Of a DNA stretch of 64,000 nucleotides, positions 50,451 to 59,578 are shown piece by piece. The first letter of the stretch is position 1. Every line of letters starts with the position of its first letter. Source of the DNA: Bacteroidaceae bacterium (GTDB lineage Bacteria; Bacteroidota; Bacteroidia; Bacteroidales; Bacteroidaceae); the NCBI GenBank assembly GCA_024401095.1, contig JAKSLR010000013.1, positions 1 through 64,000 of the forward strand. The letters run 5' to 3'. The notes under the pieces are model-generated. The model did no database searches, had not been told where the DNA came from, and saw only the letters and a program-made list of their open reading frames with translations. The position numbers and the translations under genes were made by a program.

Positions 50451-51314
50451 ATGAGACAACTTAAAATTAATAGAAGTATTACCAATCGAAATAGTGCTGC
50501 ACTTGATAAGTATTTGGTTGAGATTGGTAGAGAGGAATTGATTACAGTTGAAGAAGAAGTAGAATTGGCACAGAAGATACGTCAAGGGGATGCAAAAGCC
50601 TTGGAACGTCTGACTCGTGCTAATCTTCGTTTCGTGGTTTCCGTCGCAAAACAGTATCAGAATCAAGGACTGACTCTTCCTGACCTTGTCAATGAAGGTA
50701 ATTTGGGTCTAATCAAAGCTGCTCAGAAATTTGATGAAACTCGTGGTTTCAAGTTTATTTCTTATGCAGTGTGGTGGATTCGTCAGTCTATTTTGCAGGC
50801 ATTGGCAGAACAGGCTAGAATTGTGCGTTTGCCTCTGAATCAGGTAGGTTCTTTAAATAAGATTAATAAAGCACTGGCTCGTTTTGAACAGGAAAATGGA
50901 CGTCGTCCTTCTACCGATGAATTAGCTGATCAGTTAGGTGAAGATGAAGATCGTATTCAATTAGCTATGAGATCATCTGGTCGCCATATTTCTATGGATG
51001 CTCCATTCCAAGATGGTGATAATGACAACTGTATGATGGATGTCATGGCAAGCGATTCTCCTTCTACTGATAATGAAATGGATAAAGAATCTCTTCGCAT
51101 TGAGCTTGAACGTTCACTGAAGAAAATTCTTACAGATAAGGAAATCCAAGTTATTAAGATGTCTTTTGGTATTGGAATGCCAGAACGTTCTCTTGAGGAA
51201 ATTGGTGCACATTTTGACTTGACACGTGAGCGTGTTCGACAAATTAAAGAGAAGTCTTTGAAAAAACTCCGTGAAGATAGTAACAGCAATATCTTAAAGA
51301 AATTCTTGGGATAA
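50451..51314 (+). CDS. rpoD: primary RNA polymerase sigma factor (RpoD/SigA type)
   Basis: 287 residues, the short Bacteroidetes primary sigma lacking most of region 1. Region 1.2/2 starts [17 protein letters not shown]; region 2.4 is [18 protein letters not shown]; region 3 follows ([17 protein letters not shown]); region 4 ends with the [25 protein letters not shown]. It directs transcription from TTTG/TAnnTTTG promoters seen throughout this window. The stop overlaps the next start by one base (TAATG), coupling it to the EFR1 ferredoxin gene. Confidence 0.96.
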   Translation: MRQLKINRSITNRNSAALDKYLVEIGREELITVEEEVELAQKIRQGDAKALERLTRANLRFVVSVAKQYQNQGLTLPDLVNEGNLGLIKAAQKFDETRGFKFISYAVWWIRQSILQALAEQARIVRLPLNQVGSLNKINKALARFEQENGRRPSTDELADQLGEDEDRIQLAMRSSGRHISMDAPFQDGDNDNCMMDVMASDSPSTDNEMDKESLRIELERSLKKILTDKEIQVIKMSFGIGMPERSLEEIGAHFDLTRERVRQIKEKSLKKLREDSNSNILKKFLG

Positions 51315-52075
51315 TGATTGTGTTTTTTTCTGGAACAGGAAATACGGAGTGGGTAGCCCAGCAGCTATCCACTTTTGTATGTGATGACCATCTCGTCCAG
51401 TTGCCACATAATAGCATAGACATTGATTTCAAGAATATAGATACTTTAGGGATTTGCTTTCCTGTTCATTCATGGGGTATTCCATCTCTAGTACGAGATT
51501 TTATTCAATCTTTACCAAAAGATCATTTTATACCTTATATATATATGGTCTGTACTTGTGGAGATGATATAGGGTTCACTATGCAGGAGTTTGTCTCACT
51601 TTTAAAAAAACAAAATCAGCAAGCGAGTCTTTTTTATTCGATTCAAATGCCTAATTCTTATGTGAATTTACCAGGTTTTGATGTTGATTCTGTTGAATTA
51701 CAGCAAAAGAAAGTAAATACAGCAGAAAAGCAAATTAAGGCCTTGTCAAAGATTGTTTTAGAGCGAGGATCTGCAGTTAATGTAGTAAAAGGCTCAATGC
51801 CTTGGATAAAATCCAAGGTAATTCGTCCTCTATTTAATAGGTATTTGGTAGATGATTCCTATTTTCATGTTGAAGCTTCCTGCGTGAGTTGTGGATTATG
51901 TGCTCAACTGTGCCCTGTGCATAACATCGTTATGGATGGAAAACCTGTATGGTCAAATAGTGGAGTTTGTCTTACTTGTATGGCGTGTTATCATTGCTGT
52001 CCTCAGCATGCTATTCGTTTTGGCAAATATACTGATACTAAAGGACAGTATTTATTTAAGAAACTTAAAAGATAA
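51314..52075 (+). CDS. EFR1-type flavodoxin-ferredoxin protein
   Basis: 253 residues. The N-terminal flavodoxin-like domain starts FFSGTGNTEWVAQQLS (FMN phosphate loop). The C-terminal part has two 4Fe-4S motifs: CVSCGLCAQLCP and CLTCMACYHCCP. EFR1 family proteins are electron carriers of unknown partner, common in gut anaerobes. It overlaps rpoD by one base and is six bases before the HpaII-type endonuclease gene. Loss of one of the three genes from a shared transcript would be polar. Confidence 0.88.
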   Translation: MIVFFSGTGNTEWVAQQLSTFVCDDHLVQLPHNSIDIDFKNIDTLGICFPVHSWGIPSLVRDFIQSLPKDHFIPYIYMVCTCGDDIGFTMQEFVSLLKKQNQQASLFYSIQMPNSYVNLPGFDVDSVELQQKKVNTAEKQIKALSKIVLERGSAVNVVKGSMPWIKSKVIRPLFNRYLVDDSYFHVEASCVSCGLCAQLCPVHNIVMDGKPVWSNSGVCLTCMACYHCCPQHAIRFGKYTDTKGQYLFKKLKR

Positions 52076-52081
52076 TTATAT

Positions 52082-53164
52082 ATGGCATTTACAGCAACCC
52101 GTCGTGAGTGGTCTGAATTAAGCGCATTTTTCTTCTTGCTTTGTCAGGGATGCGTGAAATTGGGAAATGCAGATGGTAAGCCTTCTGCTCGTGTTCTTCC
52201 TATTGCTGTTATACAGCGTGAAGAGCATGATGGCACTAGAAAATACATTATTCAGGATAAAGAAATTCATGTCATAGGTGAAAATTATGACCGTCATTTC
52301 ATGCGTGAAGATTTTGGAACTGTTGCTGATTTGGTATTGAATGCCATGAAGACTTCTAAAGATGAAGATGTTGCTGCTCCTGATGGTGTTGAGGAGTTTT
52401 TAGATGATCTGGCTATCTTTAATCTAGAGGCAAAGACAGAAGATAGAACAGATTTACATTTAGGTTTTTATTCTGAAAATGCACCATTAATTGGATTCCG
52501 TATTTATCCAAAGATAGGAGGAATGGATCCTTTGATGGACGGTGGCCGTGCAGCAAATATAAAATATGAACAGGTGGGCGTTCGTTTTCCTAGTCCAACT
52601 CAGAATAAGATTAATTCTCTGGAATCTGATAATGAGATTCTTGATCGTATCGGTATGATTGAACGTCTAGGTGGACAATTGAAATTTAATGATGCTGCAG
52701 ATAAGATTTTTAGAAGTAATCTACATTTGGTTGATTTACATTTCCCTCGTGTGTTGGGTGAGATGGTCCGTTTGCTCTATCTAGAAGATCAGAGCCGTGT
52801 TTCAGAGCTTACAGAGCAAATAAAAGTTATTAATCCTTTGAAAATTAAGGATGAGCTTATTCGTAAGCATGGGTTCTATGAGTATAAAATGAAAGAATTC
52901 CTATTGTCTCTGGCAAATGGAATGCGTCCCACAAAGTTATATAATGGAGCAGAAAGCGCCATTGGCGGTATGTTGATTATGGATCCAAATGGTGAGGTTA
53001 TATGCTATTATAAAGGTGAACGTCAAGTATTTGGAGATTTCTTGTTCAATAACACTCGCTTTATGAAAGGTGATCTTAAAAAAGATCATTTTGGCTATCT
53101 TGAACGAGAAAATGGTTTGTTTTATTTCAAACTTAATTTTAAGGTAAGTCTTGTTAAGAGATAA
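52082..53164 (+). CDS. HpaII-family type II restriction endonuclease
   Basis: 360 residues, close to R.HpaII (358). The family pattern is present through the whole length: ATRREWSELSAFFFLL at the start, PIAVIQREEHDGTRKY, FNLEAKTEDRTDLHLGF, DGGRAANIKYEQ, and near the end YNGAESAIGGMLIMD and ERENGLFYFKLNFK. HpaII cuts C/CGG. No methyltransferase lies within several genes on either side; the only C5 methyltransferase in the window is paired with the EcoRII-like enzyme. It follows EFR1 with a six-base gap. Whether it is active is unknown. Confidence 0.85.
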   Translation: MAFTATRREWSELSAFFFLLCQGCVKLGNADGKPSARVLPIAVIQREEHDGTRKYIIQDKEIHVIGENYDRHFMREDFGTVADLVLNAMKTSKDEDVAAPDGVEEFLDDLAIFNLEAKTEDRTDLHLGFYSENAPLIGFRIYPKIGGMDPLMDGGRAANIKYEQVGVRFPSPTQNKINSLESDNEILDRIGMIERLGGQLKFNDAADKIFRSNLHLVDLHFPRVLGEMVRLLYLEDQSRVSELTEQIKVINPLKIKDELIRKHGFYEYKMKEFLLSLANGMRPTKLYNGAESAIGGMLIMDPNGEVICYYKGERQVFGDFLFNNTRFMKGDLKKDHFGYLERENGLFYFKLNFKVSLVKR

Positions 53165-53202
53165 AAAAAGAGGAGACTCAAAAATGAGCTCCTCTTTTTT
53201 TT
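53163..53202. terminator. bidirectional terminator between HpaII-like and amylase genes
   Basis: An A-rich run, GAGGAGACTC, a loop, GAGCTCCTC and a T run give a hairpin with one bulge that can act in both directions between two convergent genes. Confidence 0.82.
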
Positions 53203-54883
53203 ATAATGTAAATTTGATGATCGATGCGTTGTATGCTTTCACGTCAACCAAACAGATTTTTTCCGGTTTAAATTGATAGTTTGCTTTAGCGCCTGTTAGA
53301 AGTTCTGTACCCTCAATGTTATTTGCTTCATTCATTTGCAGGTATTTGAATGCATGTTCTGGAAGTTTGACTCCTACACGTGCATCTGAATCACTGAAAT
53401 TGGCTACGATAAGGCAAATTTCATTGTCCTTCTTACGCAGGTAAGCGTAATGCTTTTGATCGTTCAGCATCCAACCTCCGTAATTTACATACATCAGGTC
53501 GAACATCTCACCTTCGCGAATGGCTGCTTCTTCGTTGCAGATCTGCAGAAGTTTCTTATAAAAGTTCTGCAAGTCTTTCTCGTTTTCAGATAGGAGAGCA
53601 TCATTGAATTTGCCCTTGTTTCTCCAACGACGTATACTGTCAACTGTCCAGTAGTCAAAAATTGTTGTACGTCCGTCCCGACCGCTAAATCCTTCAGCGT
53701 CAGCGGCTTTTTCACCAAGTTCTTGACCGAAATAAACCATTACAGGATTGCCAAACATGGTAGCGCAAACTGTCATAGCAGCTTTAGCCTTAGTTCCAGA
53801 ACCTAAAAAGAACTCACTTCCAATACGCTGTTCGTCGTGGTTTTCCAGGAAATTGAGCATGTGACTTTGTATATCCTGAACACTCTGCCATGCACCTGTA
53901 AGGCAGCTTGCTGATTGTGTTCCACATGCCACTGCACGTAGACAGTCATAAAGGCCTACCTTATCGTACAGATAATCGAATTTCCCGTTATAGATATAGT
54001 TCCGGTATTCGTTAGGATTATAAACCTCGGCAATGAAAATAATATCAGGATTTGTTTCCTTGACTTGAGGAATAACCCATCCCCAGAATTCACATGGAAC
54101 CATTTCTGCCATATCGCAACGGAAGCCGTCAACCCCCATTTTTGCCCAATAGGTTAGGATATGGAGCATCTTATGCCAAGTATCTGGAACTGGTGTGAAA
54201 TAGTTTCGTCCACAGCCATAGTCACGACCGTAGTTCAACTTTACAGTTTCATACCAGTCATTACGATTTACCCAGCTTCCAAAAACATCGTTTCCACTAG
54301 CTTTGGCAGGAGCTTCTACGTATGGAGTTTCTTGACCTGCATTTAAATCAATGCCGGTAAGCTGCTGCCCAGGATAATAGTAGAAATTATTGGTAGGAAG
54401 AAAAGTAAACTCCTTGTTGTCATTTTCGCCCAAATCCTTAACATCGTCAGGCTTTGCATCAGAATGATACTGGCGTGCAACATGATTTGGTACAAAGTCC
54501 ATGATCATCTTGAGACCAGCCTTGTGGGTTCTATTAACCAGATTTTTGAATTCCTTTAAACGGTCTTCTACCTTGACAGCTAAGTCTGGGTCAATATCGT
54601 AGTAATCTTTGACTGCATAAGGTGAACCTGCTTTTCCTTTTACCACGGCAGCATGGTCCTTGAGAATACCGTATGCAGTATAGTCTGTCTGCGTTGCATG
54701 CTCCAGTAATCCTGTATACCAAATATGGGTATAGCCCATGCCGCGGATTTCAGCCAAAGCTTTTGTGGTGAAATCGGCCATAGTACCACAACCATTCACC
54801 TGTTTGTCTCCATTTTGGATACAGGCAACCTTGTCGTTACCAAATAGACGGGTGAATACTTGATATATGACTATCTTTTCCAT
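53201..54883 (-). CDS. cytoplasmic GH13 alpha-amylase family enzyme
   Basis: 560 residues, no signal peptide. GH13 motifs: DFVPNHVAR (129-137), nucleophile Asp257 in VDGFRCDMAEM, acid/base Glu286 in FIAEVYNP and FLENHDEQR with His349-Asp350. A C-terminal beta domain follows. It should act on alpha-1,4-glucans such as internal glycogen or maltodextrin and fits the synthase/phosphorylase pair elsewhere in the window. It is 2 bases downstream of fabD. The start MEKIVIYQVFTRLFG is typical for the family. Confidence 0.92.
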   Translation of the reverse strand: MEKIVIYQVFTRLFGNDKVACIQNGDKQVNGCGTMADFTTKALAEIRGMGYTHIWYTGLLEHATQTDYTAYGILKDHAAVVKGKAGSPYAVKDYYDIDPDLAVKVEDRLKEFKNLVNRTHKAGLKMIMDFVPNHVARQYHSDAKPDDVKDLGENDNKEFTFLPTNNFYYYPGQQLTGIDLNAGQETPYVEAPAKASGNDVFGSWVNRNDWYETVKLNYGRDYGCGRNYFTPVPDTWHKMLHILTYWAKMGVDGFRCDMAEMVPCEFWGWVIPQVKETNPDIIFIAEVYNPNEYRNYIYNGKFDYLYDKVGLYDCLRAVACGTQSASCLTGAWQSVQDIQSHMLNFLENHDEQRIGSEFFLGSGTKAKAAMTVCATMFGNPVMVYFGQELGEKAADAEGFSGRDGRTTIFDYWTVDSIRRWRNKGKFNDALLSENEKDLQNFYKKLLQICNEEAAIREGEMFDLMYVNYGGWMLNDQKHYAYLRKKDNEICLIVANFSDSDARVGVKLPEHAFKYLQMNEANNIEGTELLTGAKANYQFKPEKICLVDVKAYNASIIKFTL

Positions 54884-54885
54884 GC

Positions 54886-55773
54886 TTAAGCTAATCCATG
54901 TACTGTTACGTCGCGAGAAATCTTAGCAATCATACCCTGCAGTGCCTTACCAGGACCACACTCAGTGAAATCTGTTGCACCTGCAGCAATCATATTCTGA
55001 ACTTCATATGTCCATTTTACAGGAGCAGTAAGCTGAGCAATCAGGTTCTGCTTGATTTCCTCAGGATTAGTATGAGCCTGTGCATCTACATTCTGGTATA
55101 CAGGACACTTAGGAGTAGTGAAAGTTGTTGCTTCGATTGCTGCCTGAAGTTCATCCTTTGCAGGCTGCATCAGAGGAGAATGGAATGCACCACCAACAGG
55201 AAGTGGGAGAGCACGTTTTGCTCCTGCTGCCTTCAGAGCCTCACATGCTTCTGCAACAGCTTCATTGTTACCAGAAATAACCAACTGACCAGGGTTATTG
55301 TAATTTGCACAAACAACTACATGACCAGGCTTGTTGATACTAGCACAGATTTCCTCAATCTTCTCGTCTGGCAAACCGATGATAGCAGCCATGGTAGAAG
55401 GAGCTGCCTCACATGCTTTCTGCATAGCTTGAGCACGCTGAGAAACAAGCTTCAAGCCATCTTCGAAAGACATTGCACCTGCAGCAACCAATGCAGAGAA
55501 TTCGCCTAGAGAGTGACCGCCAACCATTTCTGCATCAAACTTGTCGCCTAAGCAAATAGCTGAGATTACACTATGCAAGAATACTGCTGGCTGAGTTACT
55601 TTTGTCTGCTTTAGTTCTTCTGCAGTACCTTCAAACATGATTTTTGTAATCTCAAAACCTAAGATCTCGTTAGCTTTATCGAATAATTCTTTAGCCAGTG
55701 GGTTGTTCTCGTAAAGGTCCTTACCCATACCAGAGAACTGTGCACCCTGTCCTGGAAATACAAATGCGTTCAT
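54886..55773 (-). CDS. fabD: malonyl-CoA:ACP transacylase
   Basis: 295 residues. The nucleophile Ser88 is in GHSLGEFSAL, and the partner His lies in GGAFHSPLM. FPGQGAQFSGMG at the start is the conserved motif. It loads malonyl groups on acyl-carrier protein for fatty acid synthesis. It stands alone among fab genes, between RNase G (19-base gap) and the amylase gene (2-base gap). Confidence 0.95.
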   Translation of the reverse strand: MNAFVFPGQGAQFSGMGKDLYENNPLAKELFDKANEILGFEITKIMFEGTAEELKQTKVTQPAVFLHSVISAICLGDKFDAEMVGGHSLGEFSALVAAGAMSFEDGLKLVSQRAQAMQKACEAAPSTMAAIIGLPDEKIEEICASINKPGHVVVCANYNNPGQLVISGNNEAVAEACEALKAAGAKRALPLPVGGAFHSPLMQPAKDELQAAIEATTFTTPKCPVYQNVDAQAHTNPEEIKQNLIAQLTAPVKWTYEVQNMIAAGATDFTECGPGKALQGMIAKISRDVTVHGLA

Positions 55774-55792
55774 TTTCTTAATGTTTTTAATA

Positions 55793-57367
55793 TTAATTAT
55801 TATCGTTTTGTTCTTTCATGTCTATCTCTTGACCATTCTCATCATAAAAGATGTATTGTAAAAAGGCAAGAGATTGATTTGGAATAACTCTTACTCCAAA
55901 GCCGTATTTCATTTGCCATTGTCGCTTCATTGATACAATGCCTTGATTGATGAAAGCAGCGACATATGGGTGGATATGCAACTTGAACTTTTTGATTTCT
56001 AATTTGTTGACTAGATAGTCAATCTTGCTCTCCAAAGTGTCTGTAAACAGGATGGAAGACTTTATAGTACCTTTTCCAAAGCATGTTGGACAGATTTCAT
56101 CAGTAGTCACGTCCATTGCAGGACGTACACGTTGGCGTGTAATCTGCATCAAACCGAATTTGCTGAGTGGAAGGATATTGTGCTTTGCACGGTCCTTCTG
56201 CATATTTTGGCACATCCGTTCATATAGTCTTTGACGGTTCTCTGGCTCATGCATGTCGATGAAATCTACAACGATAATTCCTCCCATATCGCGTAATCTC
56301 AACTGGCGAGCCAGTTCGTCTGCAGCCCCTAAATTCACGTCTATGGCATTCATCTCTTGGCCATCGTTGGTCTTTGAACGATTACCACTATTGACATCTA
56401 CGACGTGTAGAGCCTCGGTGTGCTCAATGATAAGGTAGGCACCATGTTTAAAGGTTATGGTCTTCCCAAAAGAAGATTTTAATTGTTTGGTGACTGCAAA
56501 ATTATCAAAAATAGGGAGAGTACCTGTATATTGCTTGACAATATGCTCACGCTCTGGTGCAATGAGGGAAACGTAATCTTTCACCTCTTCAAATACGTTC
56601 TGGTCGTTAACGTAGATGTTCTCGTATGATGGGTTGAACAAATCTCTTAATAAACCTACGGTACGACTGGTTTCTTCATAGCAAAGTTGTGGAAGCTTTG
56701 ATGCTTTCTGAGCTTTTGTGATAGTGTCTTCCCAATGCTTGAGCAATACTTTCATTTCTGCATCCAATTCTGCTACTCGTTTACCTTCTGCTACGGTGCG
56801 TACAATGACGCCCATATTGTTTGGTTTAATGCTTTGGATGAGTTGTTTGAGTCTGGTACGCTCTTCTCCTGATTTGATTTTGGTAGAGACAGAAACCTTG
56901 TTGTTGAAAGGCATGAGAACTAGATAGCGTCCTGCAAAAGATAACTCACTGGTAAGGCGAGGACCTTTTGTGGAGATAGGTTCTTTGACAATTTGAACCA
57001 AAACTTCATCTCCTGGTTGAAGAACAGTCTGGACGCTTCCATCTTTTGAAATATCAGGTAAAAGGTTTGCCTTGCTTAATGGAAATAGTTTCTGTCTGTT
57101 GCTTAATACCTGTTTCAGATATTTCTGGTATGAACTAAACTGTGGACCTAAGTCAAGATAATGTAGAAATGCATCGCGTTCATAACCGACATCCACGAAA
57201 CAAGCATTCAATCCAGGCATGATTTTACGGATCTTGCCCAGATAAATATTGCCGACAGAGAAATTTGCAGAACGACCCTCTTTTTGGAACTCAACTAGAG
57301 TCTTATCCTCAAGTAGGGCGATGGAAATGTCTTTCGGCTGGACATCAATAATTACTTCGCTTGTCAT
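55793..57367 (-). CDS. rng: ribonuclease G/E family endoribonuclease
   Basis: 524 residues, the short RNase G form. An S1-like N-terminal domain (NIYLGKIRKIMPGLNACFVD) is followed by the catalytic core GGIIVVDFIDMHEPENR and the zinc-link CPTCFGKGTIKS. A large C-terminal disordered region, present in RNase E, is missing. It matures rRNA and decays mRNA. A 16-base perfect hairpin lies in its leader (57401-57446), 34 bases before the start. It follows the small ribosomal-protein gene. Confidence 0.94.
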   Translation of the reverse strand: MTSEVIIDVQPKDISIALLEDKTLVEFQKEGRSANFSVGNIYLGKIRKIMPGLNACFVDVGYERDAFLHYLDLGPQFSSYQKYLKQVLSNRQKLFPLSKANLLPDISKDGSVQTVLQPGDEVLVQIVKEPISTKGPRLTSELSFAGRYLVLMPFNNKVSVSTKIKSGEERTRLKQLIQSIKPNNMGVIVRTVAEGKRVAELDAEMKVLLKHWEDTITKAQKASKLPQLCYEETSRTVGLLRDLFNPSYENIYVNDQNVFEEVKDYVSLIAPEREHIVKQYTGTLPIFDNFAVTKQLKSSFGKTITFKHGAYLIIEHTEALHVVDVNSGNRSKTNDGQEMNAIDVNLGAADELARQLRLRDMGGIIVVDFIDMHEPENRQRLYERMCQNMQKDRAKHNILPLSKFGLMQITRQRVRPAMDVTTDEICPTCFGKGTIKSSILFTDTLESKIDYLVNKLEIKKFKLHIHPYVAAFINQGIVSMKRQWQMKYGFGVRVIPNQSLAFLQYIFYDENGQEIDMKEQNDNN

Positions 57368-57400
57368 TAAAAACTACGTTTTAGTTCATTGGTTTATAAA

Positions 57401-57446
57401 CAAAGAACAAACCTGAGTACGGAAATGCGGTCAGGTTTGTTCTTTG
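57401..57446 (-). promoter_or_regulatory. long perfect hairpin in the rng leader
   Basis: CAAAGAACAAACCTGA (57401-57416) is fully complementary to TCAGGTTTGTTCTTTG (57431-57446). The T run after it on the minus strand is poor, so it may be a weak terminator, an attenuator or a cleavage site. Confidence 0.6.
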
Positions 57447-57462
57447 ATAGAATTGACTAAGC

Positions 57463-57552
57463 TTATTTGCTCTTATGTCTATTCTTTCTCAGTCTCTTTT
57501 TACGCTTGTGAGTCGCCATCTTGTGACGCTTGTGCTTCTTTCCGTTTGGCAT
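57463..57552 (-). CDS. 29-residue mS38-like (AURKAIP1/COX24 domain) ribosomal protein
   Basis: MPNGKKHKRHKMATHKRK and RLRKNRHKSK are nearly identical to a very basic protein conserved across Bacteroidetes and related to mitochondrial mS38 and mycobacterial bS22. It is too short for most gene finders. It lies 31 bases after the HU gene and probably shares its transcript. It should bind rRNA in the small subunit. Confidence 0.83.
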   Translation of the reverse strand: MPNGKKHKRHKMATHKRKKRLRKNRHKSK

Positions 57553-57583
57553 AGCTATAAAAATTTATAATGTTATTAATAAT

Positions 57584-57865
57584 TTACTTAGTCTCTTTAA
57601 CGGCTTCCATGAAAACCTTTGCTGGCTTAAATGCAGGGATGTTGTGTGCTGCAATCTTGATGGTAGTGTTCTTGGAAATGTTGCGAGCTGTCTTTTCCGC
57701 ACGTTTTTTCAAGATGAAGCTACCAAAGCCGCGGAGGTAAACAGCCTCTTCCTTCTCTAAGGAATCTTTGATGCCTTCCATGAAGGCTTCTACGGTTGCC
57801 AGAACTGTTGCCTTGTCAATACCGGTTTTCTTAGAGATTTCTAATACTATATCAGCTTTAGTCAT
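57584..57865 (-). CDS. HU-family DNA-binding protein
   Basis: 93 residues, the usual HU length. MTKADIVLEISKKTG and AVYLRGFGSF are followed by a DNA-binding arm (KKRAEKTARNISKNTT) and the IPAFKPAKVF end. It bends and compacts DNA. TATATTTG at 57915-57922 is the -7 box. It heads a likely operon with the mS38-like gene and rng. Confidence 0.94.
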   Translation of the reverse strand: MTKADIVLEISKKTGIDKATVLATVEAFMEGIKDSLEKEEAVYLRGFGSFILKKRAEKTARNISKNTTIKIAAHNIPAFKPAKVFMEAVKETK

Positions 57866-57914
57866 TTTATTGTTAAAATTAGCTTTTAAACTTCCTAATT
57901 AAATTTTTGGCTTG

Positions 57915-57922
57915 CAAATATA
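57915..57922 (-). promoter_or_regulatory. HU gene -7 box
   Basis: CAAATATA on plus reads TATATTTG on minus, 49 bases before the HU start. Confidence 0.5.
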
Positions 57923-57995
57923 TAGCTTTTCTGCCACGTGAGAAAATATATTAACGAGATTTTTAGAAAAAAACTTTTTTTCTCAAGTTTTTCAT

Positions 57996-58003
57996 TAAAT
58001 TTG
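57996..58003 (+). promoter_or_regulatory. mutY -7 box
   Basis: TAAATTTG, 19 bases before the ATG at 58023. Confidence 0.5.
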
Positions 58004-58022
58004 CAGAAAAAGAAGAAAAGAA

Positions 58023-59078
58023 ATGAGCTGTTTTGTGTCTAATGTCCTAGAAATGTGGTACAAGGAAAATGGTCGCAGTCTTCCGTGGAGAATGACGAAA
58101 GACCCTTATGCTGTATGGATTTCAGAAATTATCCTACAACAGACTCGTGTAGCGCAAGGATTGGATTATTATAAAAGGTTTATGAGTCGTTTCCCAACAG
58201 TTCAATCTCTAGCAGAAGCTCCATTGGATGAAGTATTATTGTATTGGCAAGGGCTTGGGTATTATTCTAGGGCCCGAAACTTATATACGGCAGCACAACA
58301 AATTGTGGCACATGGCGGCTTCCCTGATTCCTATCATGAGGTTTTAGCTTTGAAAGGGGTAGGGGAATATACTGCTGCAGCCATCTGTTCTGTTGCATTT
58401 GATTTGCCATATGCTGTCCTTGATGGGAATGTGTACAGAGTTCTCTCACGTATATTTGGCATTGATACTCCAATAGATTCTACAAAAGGTAAGAAAGAAT
58501 TCTCTTCTTTGGCGCAAGAATTGTTGGATAAAGAGCATCCAGGCTTGTATAATCAAGCTATTATGGATTTTGGTGCATTGAAATGTGTGCCTAAGTCACC
58601 TGATTGCTTATCATGTCCATTTGTGGAAAAATGTGAAGCCTTTGCAAATCAGAAAGTTGATTCTTTACCTGTAAAGGCTCATAAAACTAAGGTGACGGAT
58701 AGGTATTTTCATTATTTGCTTGTTTGTGTTGGCGATGAGCTTATTTTACATCAACGCACCGGCAATGATATATGGCATGGATTGTTTGAACTTCCCATGA
58801 TGGAGACTCTAACAGATGGGAAAAATGTTCCTTGGTTAACTCCTGATGTTGAAAGATCTACAGTCTGGCATCAGTTTATTCATAATGGGACATTGAGAAT
58901 GGTGCATGAACATGTAAAGCATGTACTTTCTCATCGTGTTATACATGCCAGCTTATATGAATTACGTCTTGATGCTTGGCCAGAATCGTTACCTGATGGA
59001 TATTTTAAATTGAAATTCAAATCATTAGACAGGTATGCTGTCCCACGTCTTATTGAAATCCTTTTGCAAGGAATTTAA
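58023..59078 (+). CDS. mutY: A/G-specific adenine DNA glycosylase
   Basis: 351 residues. Catalytic Glu35 is in ISEIILQQTRV, the helix-hairpin-helix is LKGVGEYTAAA with VLDGNVYRVL (catalytic Asp). The 4Fe-4S cysteines are in CVPKSPDCLSCPFVEKC. The C-terminal domain, MutT-like, starts near FHYLLVCVGDEL. It removes adenine opposite 8-oxoguanine, complementing the MutT encoded elsewhere in the window. The ssb promoter follows its stop. Confidence 0.95.
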   Translation: MSCFVSNVLEMWYKENGRSLPWRMTKDPYAVWISEIILQQTRVAQGLDYYKRFMSRFPTVQSLAEAPLDEVLLYWQGLGYYSRARNLYTAAQQIVAHGGFPDSYHEVLALKGVGEYTAAAICSVAFDLPYAVLDGNVYRVLSRIFGIDTPIDSTKGKKEFSSLAQELLDKEHPGLYNQAIMDFGALKCVPKSPDCLSCPFVEKCEAFANQKVDSLPVKAHKTKVTDRYFHYLLVCVGDELILHQRTGNDIWHGLFELPMMETLTDGKNVPWLTPDVERSTVWHQFIHNGTLRMVHEHVKHVLSHRVIHASLYELRLDAWPESLPDGYFKLKFKSLDRYAVPRLIEILLQGI

Positions 59079-59093
59079 AAAAGGGGGTATAAA

Positions 59094-59125
59094 ATTGGCA
59101 ATTTACTAATAAATATGTATCTTTG
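59094..59125 (+). promoter_or_regulatory. ssb promoter
   Basis: ATTG at 59094-59097, 20-base spacer, TATCTTTG at 59118-59125, 25 bases before the ATG. Confidence 0.65.
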
Positions 59126-59150
59126 CCATGTTTAACATATTTAATAATTT

Positions 59151-59555
59151 ATGTCAGTAAACAAAGTGATTTTGATTGGTAACGTGGGCAAAGAACCAGA
59201 AATACGTTACACAGACAACCACGTAGCTGTAGCTCAGTTCCCTTTAGCTACAACTGAAAGAGGGTACACTTTACAGAACGGTACCCAAGTGCCAGACCGT
59301 ACAGAATGGCACAATATTGTCCTTTGGAGAGGGCTTGCAGAGACTGTAGAGAAATATGTCCACAAAGGTGACAAGCTCTACATAGAGGGAAGAATTAGAA
59401 GTCGTTCTTATGATGACCAGAACGGCCAGCGTCGCTACATAACTGAGATTGTTGGCGACAATATGGAGATGCTAACCCCAAAAGTCAATGGGGCTACTAC
59501 ACAGAATGCGTCTCAGTCTGTGGCTATTCCTCAGACTGATGAACCTCCATTCTAA
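59151..59555 (+). CDS. ssb: single-stranded DNA-binding protein
   Basis: 134 residues: OB fold with NKVILIGNVGKEPEIRY at the start, TEWHNIVLWRGLAE and KLYIEGRIRSRSY, then a short linker and the acidic tip DEPPF that recruits repair partners. It coats single-stranded DNA. It leads gldE and the phosphopantetheinyl transferase with gaps of 23 and 9 bases. Confidence 0.95.
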   Translation: MSVNKVILIGNVGKEPEIRYTDNHVAVAQFPLATTERGYTLQNGTQVPDRTEWHNIVLWRGLAETVEKYVHKGDKLYIEGRIRSRSYDDQNGQRRYITEIVGDNMEMLTPKVNGATTQNASQSVAIPQTDEPPF

Positions 59556-59578
59556 TTGTTTTACTTAATTATTTTAAA

